DNA from: Roseovarius mucosus
Lineage (GTDB): Bacteria > Pseudomonadota > Alphaproteobacteria > Rhodobacterales > Rhodobacteraceae
Assembly: GCF_002080415.1 (NCBI RefSeq)
Contig: NZ_CP020474.1
Span: 2,865,501 to 2,929,500 of the forward strand
Length of the DNA: 64,000 bases
Direction of reading: 5' to 3'
The notes beneath the pieces are model-generated. The model ran no database searches. It was not told the DNA's origin and saw only the letters and a program-made list of their open reading frames with translations. The position numbers and the translations under genes were made by a program. Shown here piece by piece: positions 27,834 through 37,840 of this stretch; positions within the stretch are counted from its first letter, which is position 1; each line of letters starts with the position of its first letter.

Positions 27834-29552
27834 TTAGGTGCGTATCCCCGAAAACCGGGTTTGCCAATCTTCGCGGGCCTCGTCGGTGATCTTGGAAAAG
27901 AGCACATCGGGGGTTGTGAAGGCGTGGTTGGGGCCGAGCATTTCGAGGGCGGCGGGCACATCGTCGGGCCAATTGTCATCATCCGTCTGCATCGCGGTCA
28001 GCATGGCGGCGGCGGCATCGGGGATGAATGGCGCGCTGAGGACCGCGTAAAGGCGGATGAGGTTGAGCGCGAGGCGCGTTTGCATGGCGGCGCGCTCGGG
28101 GTCTGCTTTGAAGGTAGACCAAGGGGCTGCTTCTTGCAGGTACTCGTTGCCCTCAACCCAGATGGCGCGCAAGGCGCTTGCGGATTTGCGCACCTCCATC
28201 GCCTGCATATGGGCTTCATATTCGCGGATGCGGGTTGTGAGCCGCTCGATCAGCGCTGTTTCCTGCGCGCCATAAGCGCCGCCCGTTGGCACCACCTCGC
28301 CGAATTTCGAGCGGCAGAATTTGGTCACGCGGGACACGAAATTGCCCAGAACGTCGGCAAGGTCCTTGTTCACTGATGCCTGGAAGTTTTCCCATGTAAA
28401 CTCGCTGTCCGAGCTTTCGGGTGCATGGCTGAGCAACCACCAGCGCCAGTAATCGGCGGGCAGGATTTCGAGCGCCTGATCCATGAAGACGCCGCGCCCG
28501 CGCGACGTGCTGAACTGGCCACCGTCGTAGTTGAGGTAGTTGAAGGATTTGATGTAGTCGACCAGCTTCCACGGCTCTGCGGAACCCAGGATCGTGGCGG
28601 GAAAGCTGAGCGTGTGGAAGGGCACATTGTCCTTGCCCATGAATTGCGTATAGCGGACATCGTCAGCCCCCTTGTCGGTGCGCCACCAGCGTTCCCAAGC
28701 GGAGGCCTCAAGCCCATGCGCCTCGGCCCATTCGGCCCCACAGGCGATGTATTCGATCGGGGCATCGAACCAAACGTAGAAAACCTTGCCGTCCATCCCC
28801 TGCCACGGGGCATCGTCGAACTGCACCGGAATGCCCCAGTCAAGATCGCGGGTGATGCCGCGATCCTGCAAGCCATCGCCGTCATTGAGCCATTTCTTGG
28901 CAATAGAGGTGGTGAGGATTGGCCAGTCGGTCTTGCTGTCGATCCAAGCCTCAAGCGCGTCTTTCATCTGTGACTGGCGCAGGTAGAGATGCTTGGTCTC
29001 GCGCATCTCGAGATCGGTGGCGCCCGACACCGCTGAGCGCGGGTTGATCAGATCGACCGGGTCAAGCTGCTTGGTGCAGTTGTCGCATTGGTCGCCCCGC
29101 GCGCTCTCGTAGCCGCAATTTGGGCAGGTGCCCTCGATATAGCGGTCAGGCAGGTAGCGCCCGTCGGTGGGCGAATACATCTGCGTTTCCGAGACTTCGC
29201 GGATCAGCCCCTGATCATGCAGGCGCTTGGCGAAATTCTGGGTCAGGCGGCGGTTCTGGGATGAGGAGGAGCGCCCGAAATGGTCAAAGCTGAGGCGAAA
29301 ACCGCGCGCGATTTCGGCCTGAACGGCGTGCATTTCGGCGCAATAGTCCGCGACTGGCTGGCCTGCCTTGGCGGCTGCCAATTCAGCGGGGGTGCCATGC
29401 TCGTCTGTGGCGCAGAGAAACAGCACCTCGTGGCCGCGGGCGCGGCAGTAGCGGGCAAAGAGATCGGCGGGAAGTTGCGAGCCCACGAGATTGCCGAGGT
29501 GCTTGATCCCGTTGATGTAGGGGATCGCCGAGGTGATGAGATGCCGTGCCAT
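27834..29552 (-). CDS. metG: Methionyl-tRNA synthetase
   Basis: A 572-residue class Ia synthetase. The HIGH-like signature is in [21 protein letters not shown] zinc knuckle has [17 protein letters not shown]. The KMSKS-equivalent is [14 protein letters not shown]. The C-terminal anticodon-binding helical domain is present, but the dimerisation extension of longer MetG proteins is absent, as usual in alphaproteobacteria. It charges initiator and elongator tRNA-Met. The next gene upstream on the same strand is an MFS transporter. Confidence 0.96.
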   Translation of the reverse strand: MARHLITSAIPYINGIKHLGNLVGSQLPADLFARYCRARGHEVLFLCATDEHGTPAELAAAKAGQPVADYCAEMHAVQAEIARGFRLSFDHFGRSSSSQNRRLTQNFAKRLHDQGLIREVSETQMYSPTDGRYLPDRYIEGTCPNCGYESARGDQCDNCTKQLDPVDLINPRSAVSGATDLEMRETKHLYLRQSQMKDALEAWIDSKTDWPILTTSIAKKWLNDGDGLQDRGITRDLDWGIPVQFDDAPWQGMDGKVFYVWFDAPIEYIACGAEWAEAHGLEASAWERWWRTDKGADDVRYTQFMGKDNVPFHTLSFPATILGSAEPWKLVDYIKSFNYLNYDGGQFSTSRGRGVFMDQALEILPADYWRWWLLSHAPESSDSEFTWENFQASVNKDLADVLGNFVSRVTKFCRSKFGEVVPTGGAYGAQETALIERLTTRIREYEAHMQAMEVRKSASALRAIWVEGNEYLQEAAPWSTFKADPERAAMQTRLALNLIRLYAVLSAPFIPDAAAAMLTAMQTDDDNWPDDVPAALEMLGPNHAFTTPDVLFSKITDEAREDWQTRFSGIRT

Positions 29553-29607
29553 ATCGCGCCTGTTCCTTGACGGTTTGGCCCCGTTTAGCTTGGTTTTGCA
29601 GGCAGTT

Positions 29608-30843
29608 CTAGCGTTCGTTCCCGTCTTTGTCGCGGCTGCGCCCGGTGAGGCGACCGATCAGGAAGGAGGTGCGCGGCGACCAGACATAGGCGGTGCGGCG
29701 TTCGGCGACTGGGCGGGCGCGCATGCGAACAAGGCCAAAGACGACAAGGAGGGCGTGACCAGCGGCGATCATCACGAACATGGCGGGGGGGCCGTAGGCC
29801 TCGATCAGGGTGGAGGCCATGAGGGGGGCCGCGATGGCGCCCACGGCGAAAAAGAACATGAGGGCGGCGGAAAGTTCCACACGTTCATGCGCCTCGGCGA
29901 AGTCATGGGCGTGGGCGGCACTGACCGAATAGATGGGAAAGGTGGTCATGCCAAAGAAGAAGGCGGTCATCAGGATGCCGAAGGTGTCGAGATTTTCGGT
30001 CATGGCGGTGGCGACCGAGGACAGGATCGCCGCGATCGAGAGTCCGATCAGGACCCAGCGGCGGTCATAGCGATCCGCGAGCCAGCCGACCGGGTATTGC
30101 GCGACCGCGCCGCCCAGAACGAAGACGGCGAGAAAGCCTGCGATCTGGTCCACGGCTAGACCCACCTGCTGGCCGTACAAGGGGCCGACCATGCGGAACG
30201 AGGCACTGGAGAGGGCCGCGACCAGCACGCCCGCCGCCGCCAGTGGCGAGCAGGCGATGAGCAGCATGGGGCGCAGGCGGGGGGCGTCTGGCGTTTCGGG
30301 TTCGCGCAGGCGCGACAGGGTGAGCGGCAAAAGCGCAGCACAGCACAGGAGCGCCAGCAGGTTGTAAGAGACGTAAGAGGCCGGTGCTAAAACAGAAATC
30401 AGCAATTGGGCGGCGAGAGATGCGCCCATGTCGACCACGCGGTAAATGCCCATGGCGCGCCCGCGTGTTTCATTCGTGACCTTGGCCTGAAGCCAAGCCT
30501 CGATCACAGTGTAACAGCCCGCCACGCAGAGGCCAGAGGCCACGCGCATCAGCGCCCAAGCGTAGGGGTCGATCACCAGCATATGTGCCAGAAGGCCGAT
30601 GGCCCCCGCCGAGGTGAAGGCGGCGAAGGCGCGGCTATGCCCGATGGTGCCCATCAGGCGAGGGGCGAACCAGCAGCCGATGAAGAAACCCACGAAATGC
30701 GCCGAGCCGAGGAGTCCGATCTGGGCCGTGGTGAAATCCAGTGCCAGACCTGAGAGCGCATCAAGTGGCCCCACGCCGCCTGTCGAGAGTTGCAGGAGCA
30801 CGACCGAGAGAAAGAGGGCGGCGAAGGAAATGAGCAGGCGCAT
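29608..30843 (-). CDS. MFS transporter
   Basis: 411 residues with about twelve hydrophobic segments in two halves, fitting the major facilitator fold. The loop after helix 2 reads [15 protein letters not shown], and its counterpart in the second half reads [13 protein letters not shown], the classical MFS motif A. Family resemblance is to YcaD-type sugar or drug transporters, but no substrate can be assigned. The C-terminal tail is hydrophilic and basic. Upstream lies an unusual G-rich tract. Confidence 0.85.
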   Translation of the reverse strand: MRLLISFAALFLSVVLLQLSTGGVGPLDALSGLALDFTTAQIGLLGSAHFVGFFIGCWFAPRLMGTIGHSRAFAAFTSAGAIGLLAHMLVIDPYAWALMRVASGLCVAGCYTVIEAWLQAKVTNETRGRAMGIYRVVDMGASLAAQLLISVLAPASYVSYNLLALLCCAALLPLTLSRLREPETPDAPRLRPMLLIACSPLAAAGVLVAALSSASFRMVGPLYGQQVGLAVDQIAGFLAVFVLGGAVAQYPVGWLADRYDRRWVLIGLSIAAILSSVATAMTENLDTFGILMTAFFFGMTTFPIYSVSAAHAHDFAEAHERVELSAALMFFFAVGAIAAPLMASTLIEAYGPPAMFVMIAAGHALLVVFGLVRMRARPVAERRTAYVWSPRTSFLIGRLTGRSRDKDGNER

Positions 30844-31162
30844 GGTGGGGCTACCATGGCAGGACGAAGGATGAGGGACCAGATGTTTTCGACATCCCGC
30901 GTCGGTTTCGGGCAGGGGGGTGCGAATGGGGGAGAGGTGGGGGAAGGATGGGGATTGGGGGGCGGTGGGAATGGGGCCACTTGGAGGGACGCGTGTCTGA
31001 TCTGTGGTTGTAGTCTATGCGAATGGCAGCAAGGCGCGGGAAACGGGATATGCAAAGGTGGTGTCGTTTCCCGATAGAGGCCTTTCGTGCCCCGTGCGGC
31101 GAATGTCTGGTTCGAGCCCATTTTTCCAGATGCTGCACGGCGCACGAATGTCGGCTTCCGCG
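30844..31162. other. Intergenic region with G-rich tract (G-quadruplex candidate)
   Basis: This 319-base gap holds no convincing gene. From 30915 to 30976 the plus strand carries seven runs of three to six G separated by short spacers, including GGGGGG, GGGGG twice and GGGG twice. That exceeds the four-run pattern for intramolecular G-quadruplexes. It lies about 70-130 bases upstream of the MFS start, with the G-rich strand as template for that gene. Confidence 0.55.
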
Positions 31163-32050
31163 TCAGCTGCGCTGAAGCCTCCTAGCATCCTGGCGCAAAG
31201 ATGAGGCGAATGAACCCTTGATGATTCTTGAAACGAGGTCATTGTTCGGCTCGTTATCGTTCGAACAATGAATAGAAATCGCGATATCAGGTAGCGGCGG
31301 CAAACCGATCTGCCCATCAACAATTTGCAACGACGCCGGAATGCAGGAGGCTTCCATGACCCCGATCCCGGAACCGTTGAGAAGCGCACCTTCGATCAAG
31401 GCCATGCTTCTGGTTGAATACGCAATGCGCCACTTTCTTTCTGTCTGCTTTAGTGCGTCCAGTGCGACGACACGGCTCGCGCAGTCTGGCGGCCACAGAA
31501 CCAATGACAGAGCGGTCTCGGGGTCATCCGTATAGCCTGGTGAGGCAACCCAATGCAGTGGCTCATAGCAGATGATCTGCCCCGACACTGACTCTGGCGT
31601 GTGGACCCCGACGGCGACATCCAGGTCCCCACTATCAATCATACGGAGCAAGTCGGGTGTGTTTTCGCAGACGACCTCGATCTGAAGTCGCGGGTGTTCT
31701 GCATTTATGATCGACAGCAATATTGGCAAAACGAGTGTAGCGTAATCGTCCGGCGCACCGATGCGAACGCGTCCTTCTGCCTCGGGGTGCCGTATCTGCG
31801 ACAGCGCAGTATCGTTCGCTATCAGTATGCGCTTCGCGAAGACCTTCAATGCTTCGCCGGTCGGCGTGATCGAGACGGATTGGCGCGTCCGCTCGAACAA
31901 CGGTTTTCCTACGATCTCCTCCAGGCGCTTTATCTGAAGGCTGACAGCGGATTGCGTCCGCGACACCGAATGTGCTGCCTTTGTGAAACTCAGGTGGGCT
32001 GCAACCGCCATGAACGACCGCAACAGGGCAATTTCCAGATCACGATGCAT
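31163..32050 (-). CDS. LysR family transcriptional regulator
   Basis: 295 residues. The N-terminal helix-turn-helix reads FMAVAAHLSFTKAAHSVSRT, then QSAVSLQIKRLEEIVGKPLF, followed by an effector-binding domain. It is divergent from the class II aldolase gene with 150 bases between the two starts. By the usual LysR pattern it should regulate the aldolase/HAD/PLP/PhzF set and itself. The inducer is unknown. Base composition is lower in GC than in the core genes, consistent with accessory DNA. Confidence 0.88.
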   Translation of the reverse strand: MHRDLEIALLRSFMAVAAHLSFTKAAHSVSRTQSAVSLQIKRLEEIVGKPLFERTRQSVSITPTGEALKVFAKRILIANDTALSQIRHPEAEGRVRIGAPDDYATLVLPILLSIINAEHPRLQIEVVCENTPDLLRMIDSGDLDVAVGVHTPESVSGQIICYEPLHWVASPGYTDDPETALSLVLWPPDCASRVVALDALKQTERKWRIAYSTRSMALIEGALLNGSGIGVMEASCIPASLQIVDGQIGLPPLPDIAISIHCSNDNEPNNDLVSRIIKGSFASSLRQDARRLQRS

Positions 32051-32200
32051 CTCACATATTCCCTATGCTCATCAACATGACAAGTGTAATTCGTTTCCGC
32101 TATGATCGGAAGGGCGTTAACACGGGTCCATATCGGTAGCGTACGCTGTGCCCGATCAATGGAAAAAGCCAAAGTGCGCCAAGACTGGGGAGAACAGAAA

Positions 32201-32914
32201 ATGAATGAGGCAGAAGCTCGGCTGGACCTAGCATCCGTCCATCGGATACTTGCGATGGAGGGTTTGAACGAAGGCACGTGGAACCATTTCAGCTGCAAGA
32301 TCGGGAATGGCGTGCAATATTTGGTGACGCCCGGCTCCACCCATTTTTCAATGGTGAGCGCAAGCTCTCTGCTTCTGTATGGCCGAGATGGAGAACTGAT
32401 TTCCGGCAATGGCCAAGCGAACCATGATGCGCTGCCTATCCACCTTCCGATTTATGAAGCTCGGTCAGATGTGAACTGCATCCTGCACTTCCACTCTCCA
32501 CATGCGACCGCGCTGACCGTGTTTAAACAGATACGTTTTGACACCCGCCTGAGCCAAACTGCGGCCTATTTCCATGGGAAGGTATCTTACCTCGACACCT
32601 ACGCCGTACCGCGCACCAATACTGAGGAAGGCGAGGAAATGGCTCATGCGCTCGGCGACAAGAAGGTTCTTTTCATGAAGAACCACGGCGTGTTGATCGC
32701 TGCTTCGTCCCTGGCAGACGCATCCGTGTCAGCCTACCAGCTCGAACGGGCTTCTCGAATTCAGCTCCTGGCGGCGGCGACCGGCGCAGAAACCGAACCG
32801 ATGAGCGAGGAACACGCTGAATTGCTGGCCCGCGAAGAGTGCAACGGCGAGCCGGACTATCTGGACGGCATGAAGCGCCTGCTTGAACGGACTCAACCAA
32901 ATTTTAAAGAATAG
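32201..32914 (+). CDS. Class II aldolase/adducin family protein
   Basis: 237 residues. The fold is recognised from LDLASVHRILAMEGLNEGTW, the substrate-phosphate-type segment YLVTPGSTHFSM, the metal ligands in LHFHSPHATAL and the later KNHGVLIAASS. Family members cleave or epimerise sugar phosphates or act as decarboxylases; none of these is proven here. ATG 32201 follows GGGGAGA. An upstream ATG in the same frame would add 33 unlikely residues. It heads a run of co-directional genes with short gaps, facing a LysR regulator. Confidence 0.85.
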   Translation: MNEAEARLDLASVHRILAMEGLNEGTWNHFSCKIGNGVQYLVTPGSTHFSMVSASSLLLYGRDGELISGNGQANHDALPIHLPIYEARSDVNCILHFHSPHATALTVFKQIRFDTRLSQTAAYFHGKVSYLDTYAVPRTNTEEGEEMAHALGDKKVLFMKNHGVLIAASSLADASVSAYQLERASRIQLLAAATGAETEPMSEEHAELLAREECNGEPDYLDGMKRLLERTQPNFKE

Positions 32915-32924
32915 GACGTGTCAC

Positions 32925-33632
32925 ATGGATGATTTGCTGAGACTGTTTTCTGAGAACAGGCCAACGACACTTACGTTCGACTGCTACGGAACGCTTGTGG
33001 ATTGGGAGGGTGGAGCAGCCAAAGCGCTGCGCAGATTCTATGGTTTTTCGGATCAGCTCGTTTCTGATGCCGCACTGATCGACATGTTTCTGGCGCTGGA
33101 CGCGGCTGAAATCCGCAAAGACATCTTTCCCTACAGCGCTGTCTTGCAGAGTGTTGCCGATCAGATCGCCGACAAGCTACTTGGCAAAGCAGACCCTGAA
33201 CTGAGCAAGGCTTTTTCGCAATCACTCCCAACTTGGCCTGTCTTCGCTGAAACAAATGAGGCTCTGGCACATCTGGCGAAGCACTTTCGTCTGGCGGTTA
33301 TTTCAAATGTCGACGACGATCTTATCTCGACGACCCTAACGGGCATCGACGCGACCTTTGCCGAAGTTGTCACATCGCAGCAGGCAGGGTGCTACAAGCC
33401 TGACATGCCGATCTTCGAGGTGACCATTCGCAAACTGGATGAAGCGCCAGACAGGATCATCCACATCGCTGAAGGGCTTGGCGAAGCCCAACCCGCAAAG
33501 TCGTTGGGCATGAAGAGCATCTGGGTGGAACGGTCATCGCGGTCGGATGACGGCAGCAACGCCACGCCACATGCCAAAGCACCCAGTCTTATGGAGATTG
33601 TTGAAGCCGCTCAGTCCGGCATGGCGACATAG
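32925..33632 (+). CDS. HAD superfamily hydrolase (haloacid dehalogenase type II-like)
   Basis: 235 residues. Motif I is TFDCYGTLVDWEGG with the nucleophile Asp, motif II is AVISNVDDD, and motif III is the Lys in GCYKPDMPIFEVT. The DCYGTLVDWE form is typical of the L-2-haloacid dehalogenase and related phosphatase group. The fourth motif is unusual: HIAEGLGEAQPAKSLGM has Glu and Gln where an acidic pair is expected, so activity should be checked. The gene starts 10 bases after the aldolase stop and is likely in the same operon. Confidence 0.82.
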   Translation: MDDLLRLFSENRPTTLTFDCYGTLVDWEGGAAKALRRFYGFSDQLVSDAALIDMFLALDAAEIRKDIFPYSAVLQSVADQIADKLLGKADPELSKAFSQSLPTWPVFAETNEALAHLAKHFRLAVISNVDDDLISTTLTGIDATFAEVVTSQQAGCYKPDMPIFEVTIRKLDEAPDRIIHIAEGLGEAQPAKSLGMKSIWVERSSRSDDGSNATPHAKAPSLMEIVEAAQSGMAT

Positions 33633-33694
33633 TGCCGTGCTTACCCCCTTTTTTCGGGCCAAGCGCCTATCAACACACTCAAAACAGGTAATCC

Positions 33695-34864
33695 ATGATT
33701 GATATTGAAAAAATTCGCGCGGAAACCCCCGGCTGCCAGCGCGTGCTTCACTTTAACAATGCGGGGTCATCGCTGATGCCCACGCCGGTTTTCGATGCGC
33801 TGCAACGTGTTCTGCGCGACGAAAACGAGGTTGGTGGATATGAGGCGGAGCGGCGCGCTCAGGATGACATTCAAGCGTTCTACACCGAATTTGCGGGGCT
33901 GCTGAACGCCAACCCGGACGAAATTGCCTACATCGAGAACGCAACGCGCGCCTGGGATATGGCCTTCTATGGGCTGGATTTGAGGCCGGGGGACAGGGTA
34001 ATTACCCACGAGTCAGAATATGCGTCCAATTATCTCGCGTTTCTGCAACAGTCACGGCGTCTCGGATTTGAAATTGACCTGGTGCCCTCCGATGAGTTCG
34101 GCCAGATCGACGTCGCGGCATTGGACAACATGATAGGACCAAAGACAAAGCTGATCGCGATTACCCATGTTCCAACACAAGGCGGTTTGATTAACCCTGC
34201 CGCCGAAGCGGGGAAAGTCGCGAAGAAACATGGCGTCCTCTATATGCTGGATGCCTGCCAGTCCGTCGGACAGATTGACGTAGATGTCGTAGAGATCGGT
34301 TGCGACATTCTTTCCGGCACCGGGCGCAAGTTTCTGCGGGGCCCCAGAGGAACGGGGTTTCTCTATGTCCGAAAAGAAATCCTCGATCAAATCGACCCGC
34401 CATTTGTCGACCTGCACTCCGCGACGTGGACCGAGGCAAACGGATATGAACTGGCGGATGGCGCGAGACGGTTCCAGAACTGGGAGAGCTACATCGCGGG
34501 TCGCGTTGGTCTGATGGAAGCTGTGCGATATGCTCGCAAGGTAGGGCTTGCTCAGATCGAGGCCCGTGTGGCTCAACTCGCGGCGAGCCTTCGCGAAGCC
34601 CTTTCAGAGATTGCAGGCGTCGAAGTGCATGACCTCGGCTGCAAAAAATCCGGGATTGTCACATTCACGAAAGACGGCATCGACTCCAGGGTGATCGCGG
34701 AAACCTGTCGTGATCTGGGGATCAATGTTTCTGTCGCTCCCATCACCGCCGCCCGTCTTGATTTCGAAGCGCGCAAATTACCGGCAATGGTGCGGGCGTC
34801 CGTTCACTACTTCAACACGGACGACGAAACCGACCGATTTGCCAACGTTCTCAAGCAGGCCTAA
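33695..34864 (+). CDS. Class-V aminotransferase-fold PLP-dependent enzyme
   Basis: 389 residues. The fold is that of cysteine desulfurase and isopenicillin-N-epimerase relatives: LHFNNAGSSLMPTPVFDAL at the N-terminus, THVPTQGGLINPA, LDACQSVGQIDVDV (cofactor Asp and Gln) and SGTGRKFLRGPRGTGFLYV with the PLP Lys. It could be a transaminase, racemase, lyase or desulfurase; no catalytic Cys loop of IscS type is evident. It follows the HAD gene by 62 bases and is probably co-transcribed with it. Confidence 0.85.
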   Translation: MIDIEKIRAETPGCQRVLHFNNAGSSLMPTPVFDALQRVLRDENEVGGYEAERRAQDDIQAFYTEFAGLLNANPDEIAYIENATRAWDMAFYGLDLRPGDRVITHESEYASNYLAFLQQSRRLGFEIDLVPSDEFGQIDVAALDNMIGPKTKLIAITHVPTQGGLINPAAEAGKVAKKHGVLYMLDACQSVGQIDVDVVEIGCDILSGTGRKFLRGPRGTGFLYVRKEILDQIDPPFVDLHSATWTEANGYELADGARRFQNWESYIAGRVGLMEAVRYARKVGLAQIEARVAQLAASLREALSEIAGVEVHDLGCKKSGIVTFTKDGIDSRVIAETCRDLGINVSVAPITAARLDFEARKLPAMVRASVHYFNTDDETDRFANVLKQA

Positions 34865-35022
34865 GCGCAAGTTGACATTGGTGTACACGCAGCGAATTCA
34901 CACTTCGTCCCGCATAGCTGTCGCCAGGGCGGCGCACTTGCTTGGACGTGAAGAGCCCTTTGCGGACGGCCGTTGATTCCCGCTATACCATCAGGAAATG
35001 CCGTCCAATGTGAGGTCTATCC

Positions 35023-35823
35023 ATGCGAATGTATCAGGTCGATGCGTTTACCGATCAGCTTTTCGCGGGCAATCCGGCTGCTGTTTTAGTCCTTGAAGAC
35101 TGGCTTCCTGACGACCTGATGCTGGCGATCACGCAGGAAAACAACCTCGCCGAGACGGCCTTTGTCAAACCGCGTCCGGATGGCGCGTGGGATTTACGCT
35201 GGTTCGCCCCTGCGCATGAGGTGAATTTTTGCGGGCACGCCACCCTGGCAACGGCGCATATCTTGTTGACGAAGCAAGGGGCCGCTTCCGATCTTGTTTT
35301 TCATACCCGCGTCGGTGAGTTAAAAGTGTCGAAGGAAGCGCAGGGATACCGGCTCGATATTCCCCGCTTGGTTCCCGAAGCCGTCGAGAGCCTGCCTAAT
35401 GAATTCGCGGACATTTTTCCGGCACCGCCCAGTAGCATCTTTCGCAACTTCGAGAATTTTTTCGTAGACCTCGGCAGTGCCGACGCCGTCCGCAGCTTCG
35501 AACCCGATTTCGCGGCAATTGCGAAGCTCGGCCCTGTCGGTCTTGTGGTGACGGGGGCTGATACCGAGGAAGCGCGGGCGGATTTCGTGTCCCGCTATTT
35601 CGCACCCGGTGCGGGCATTCCTGAAGATCCGGTCACGGGCTCTATTCACGCAACTCTGGTGCCCTATTGGGCTGAGAAGCTAGGCCGCAACAGGCTCATG
35701 GCCTGTCAAGCTTCGATGCGCGGTGGCTGGCTTGACTGTGAACTGACCGAAAAGCGCGTCCTACTGGCTGGCGATGCGGTGACATTCATGGAGGCTACGA
35801 TTTTCCTACCGGACACCGTGTAA
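35023..35823 (+). CDS. PhzF family isomerase-like protein
   Basis: 266 residues in two similar halves of the diaminopimelate-epimerase-like fold. Visible motifs are FAGNPAAVLVLEDW, NLAETAFVKP (catalytic Glu), VNFCGHATLATAH, and GIPEDPVTGSIHATLVPYW. PhzF of phenazine synthesis isomerises dihydro-hydroxyanthranilate, but most homologues have no known substrate. It is separated from the PLP gene by 158 bases, so it may have its own promoter. It closes the catabolic-looking cluster. Confidence 0.87.
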   Translation: MRMYQVDAFTDQLFAGNPAAVLVLEDWLPDDLMLAITQENNLAETAFVKPRPDGAWDLRWFAPAHEVNFCGHATLATAHILLTKQGAASDLVFHTRVGELKVSKEAQGYRLDIPRLVPEAVESLPNEFADIFPAPPSSIFRNFENFFVDLGSADAVRSFEPDFAAIAKLGPVGLVVTGADTEEARADFVSRYFAPGAGIPEDPVTGSIHATLVPYWAEKLGRNRLMACQASMRGGWLDCELTEKRVLLAGDAVTFMEATIFLPDTV

Positions 35824-35982
35824 TTTGACCGTCCGCTTCGTCCCGCACAGTTTGAGTTCAGCCTCGTCCAGATATCGCGCTTGCAGCGAATGACCGCAAA
35901 GCGGGCTGCGACCGCAGCATCTTGTATGGTCGGTGAAAGGCAGGAATGGGCCGGGACAAGCGGCGTTTACCGGCGCGATGGA

Positions 35983-36732
35983 TCACTTCACTTTTCGTGT
36001 GCCTTGGCATTTCGGGTAGCGCGAACAGCCGAAAAATGTTTGTCCTGTCTTACGACTAGTTCGTTCAATCATCTTCTCTCCACATCGAGGGCATACTGTA
36101 AGGTCAGTTTCCTTTTTGCTGACCTTTTCTTTGACGTGCTGGACGTGGGCGCGTCTTTGTTCCTTGCTCGCCTGCAAGGTGCTGTTTCGCAACTGGTGGG
36201 CAAACTCACGCACTTCGGCGTCAGTGAACTGAACGGTCCGTTGCGATGCAACATAGTTGTATAGATCGCCTCGGCTCCAAAACACATTCCACGGCATTTC
36301 GGTTTTTGGCTCAGCGGAGCCGACGAACACGACGAGATTTTCAAGTTGATCAAGCCGAATACCAAGTAGGTCTTGCACAACCCGCACGTGAAGGTAGTTC
36401 TGGCGCAATGGGTTCTGAAACCGTGACTTGTGGCGACGCATAACCTGCGTCCAACTCACTTGGTCTTCCCCTCCGAAGATCCAACCTGACATATTCTTGG
36501 TTTCGATCACGAATACGCCGAAGCGTGACAGAACGATGTGATCGATTTGTGTCGTTCCTTGCAGTGTCGGCAAGGTGAGATCTTCGATGAGGGTGTAGTC
36601 CTGTTCATCCAGCTTTTGGCTAAGCGTTGCATTCACACGTCTCTCGCCGGCAGCGCCGATCACCGATGGGGACTTCAGATAGAAGTATAGAACCCCGACG
36701 CCGAGCGCGAAAAGAATCCACAGTATTTCCAA
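35983..36732 (-). CDS. NERD-domain protein with topoisomerase-type zinc finger
   Basis: About 249 residues. A membrane helix (LEILWILFALGVGVLYFYL) is followed by the NERD nuclease-related domain with GAAGERRVNATL, QIDHIVLSRFGVFVIETKN (candidate Asp, Glu and Lys of a PD-(D/E)XK-like site) and QNPLRQNYLHV. The C-terminus is a four-cysteine zinc finger, CPRCGEKM...FFGCSRYPKC, as in topoisomerase I. No in-frame ATG suits the start. TTG at 36732 puts the helix first as in relatives; the frame is open to another TTG at 36831. Such proteins occur in defence and mobile islands, which suits this neighbourhood. Confidence 0.8.
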   Translation of the reverse strand: MEILWILFALGVGVLYFYLKSPSVIGAAGERRVNATLSQKLDEQDYTLIEDLTLPTLQGTTQIDHIVLSRFGVFVIETKNMSGWIFGGEDQVSWTQVMRRHKSRFQNPLRQNYLHVRVVQDLLGIRLDQLENLVVFVGSAEPKTEMPWNVFWSRGDLYNYVASQRTVQFTDAEVREFAHQLRNSTLQASKEQRRAHVQHVKEKVSKKETDLTVCPRCGEKMIERTSRKTGQTFFGCSRYPKCQGTRKVK

Positions 36733-36918
36733 TTGCGTCCAGTTCTCTGCCTTGTGTCTAATCCGTTGAGCAGTATTCGATTTGGAGCGTTTGATAAATA
36801 CAAGACACAAGGTCGCATCTGGCTGAAGCAACAGTTGCGTGTCCGCTTTGGAGGAGGCCGCAGCGCAGCTCCAACAGCGCTCGACTGGCTGCTTAGGGGC
36901 CGAGACGGTTTGCTTTTG

Positions 36919-37461
36919 TCATCGCACCGACAAACTTGTTGCTATGGACCAAACATGGATTCCATTAGTCTCAAGTTCTATTCTACGCTTGGTTTCGGGA
37001 TAGCGTGGCGATGAGAAGAAGACGTATCGGCTGCCCTCTGTTCTGGTCGACAACTTCACCAAATCTTTTTTCAGCTTATTATTGTTACGCGGATCGACTG
37101 CGGCAAAGGTCTCAGCGCCAACTTGCCCCTCGTTGATGCTCATGATGTCGAGAGGGTGCGACATATATGCGCCTGGTGCAATCACGTATCCTGGCTCTCC
37201 CGGATGGAGATCAAACAACAGTCGTGCACCTTCTAAGGCGACGATGTAAGTTGCAGTCTGATTGACCTGTTCGATTAAGTTAAGCGCGTGGCCTGCTAAT
37301 GGGTGAAATCCCACAGCATCGAACTTGATTGCTCGAAGCAGCTCCATTGGGCTGCCAGAATGCTGCTTGATCCAATTGTAAGACAGTTCAGCAGAGGAGT
37401 GAATAGCGCCCAGATGCTCATCTATGTCTTGTTTGCAATAAACGGTGAAATACTGCGCCAC
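36919..37461 (-). CDS. Hypothetical protein in the remnant island
   Basis: 180 residues from a GTG at 37461 with GAAGAG upstream. I do not recognise the family. The N-terminus MAQYFTVYCKQDIDEHLGAI is followed by helical and aromatic segments (LSYNWIKQHSGSPMELLRAI, QTATYIVALEGARLLFDLH), and SRYVFFSSPRYPETKRRIEL lies near the end. There is no signal peptide or membrane helix. Codon use is less GC-rich than in core genes, suggesting transfer. It lies between a NERD gene and a TIR-like remnant on the same strand. Confidence 0.5.
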   Translation of the reverse strand: MAQYFTVYCKQDIDEHLGAIHSSAELSYNWIKQHSGSPMELLRAIKFDAVGFHPLAGHALNLIEQVNQTATYIVALEGARLLFDLHPGEPGYVIAPGAYMSHPLDIMSINEGQVGAETFAAVDPRNNNKLKKDLVKLSTRTEGSRYVFFSSPRYPETKRRIELETNGIHVWSIATSLSVR

Positions 37462-37840
37462 GCTTTTTACTCTTCTTAAATTTCCAAGTTTATGACGCGT
37501 GAAGCAGCCGACGCAAGATGGACGTCTTAGCTAACTATCACACCAATCTTTTCTTTTTTGATCTTTTCGCAGCGATCCCCAATGCCTTGTATAGAGAAGC
37601 CATCACGCAACTGGTGTGTTCCCTTTAACGATTTTGGTCGGGCGCGCCCACCTGCAGTTTGCCTTCGAGAAGGGCGGAACGCAAGCATTCGATCCTCTCA
37701 GACGTTGCGTTGCTGCTTTCCGAAAGCGGTGGCTTGAGGCTTGGCGTAAAGCTTTGGCTGGCGGAGTTTCTGCACTGCGAACGAACAAGACGCCGGGTGT
37801 GTTTTCCACATTCACGCTATCGTTGATATGCAGCGTTACC
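37462..37840. other. Gap without convincing gene
   Basis: Short open frames exist on both strands (for example 37616-37861 plus and 37603-37815 minus), but none has a ribosome site, a domain or consistent codon use. The first 150 bases are AT-rich and may hold the promoter of the minus-strand gene at 37461. The rest is probably debris next to the truncated gene at 37841. Confidence 0.4.
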
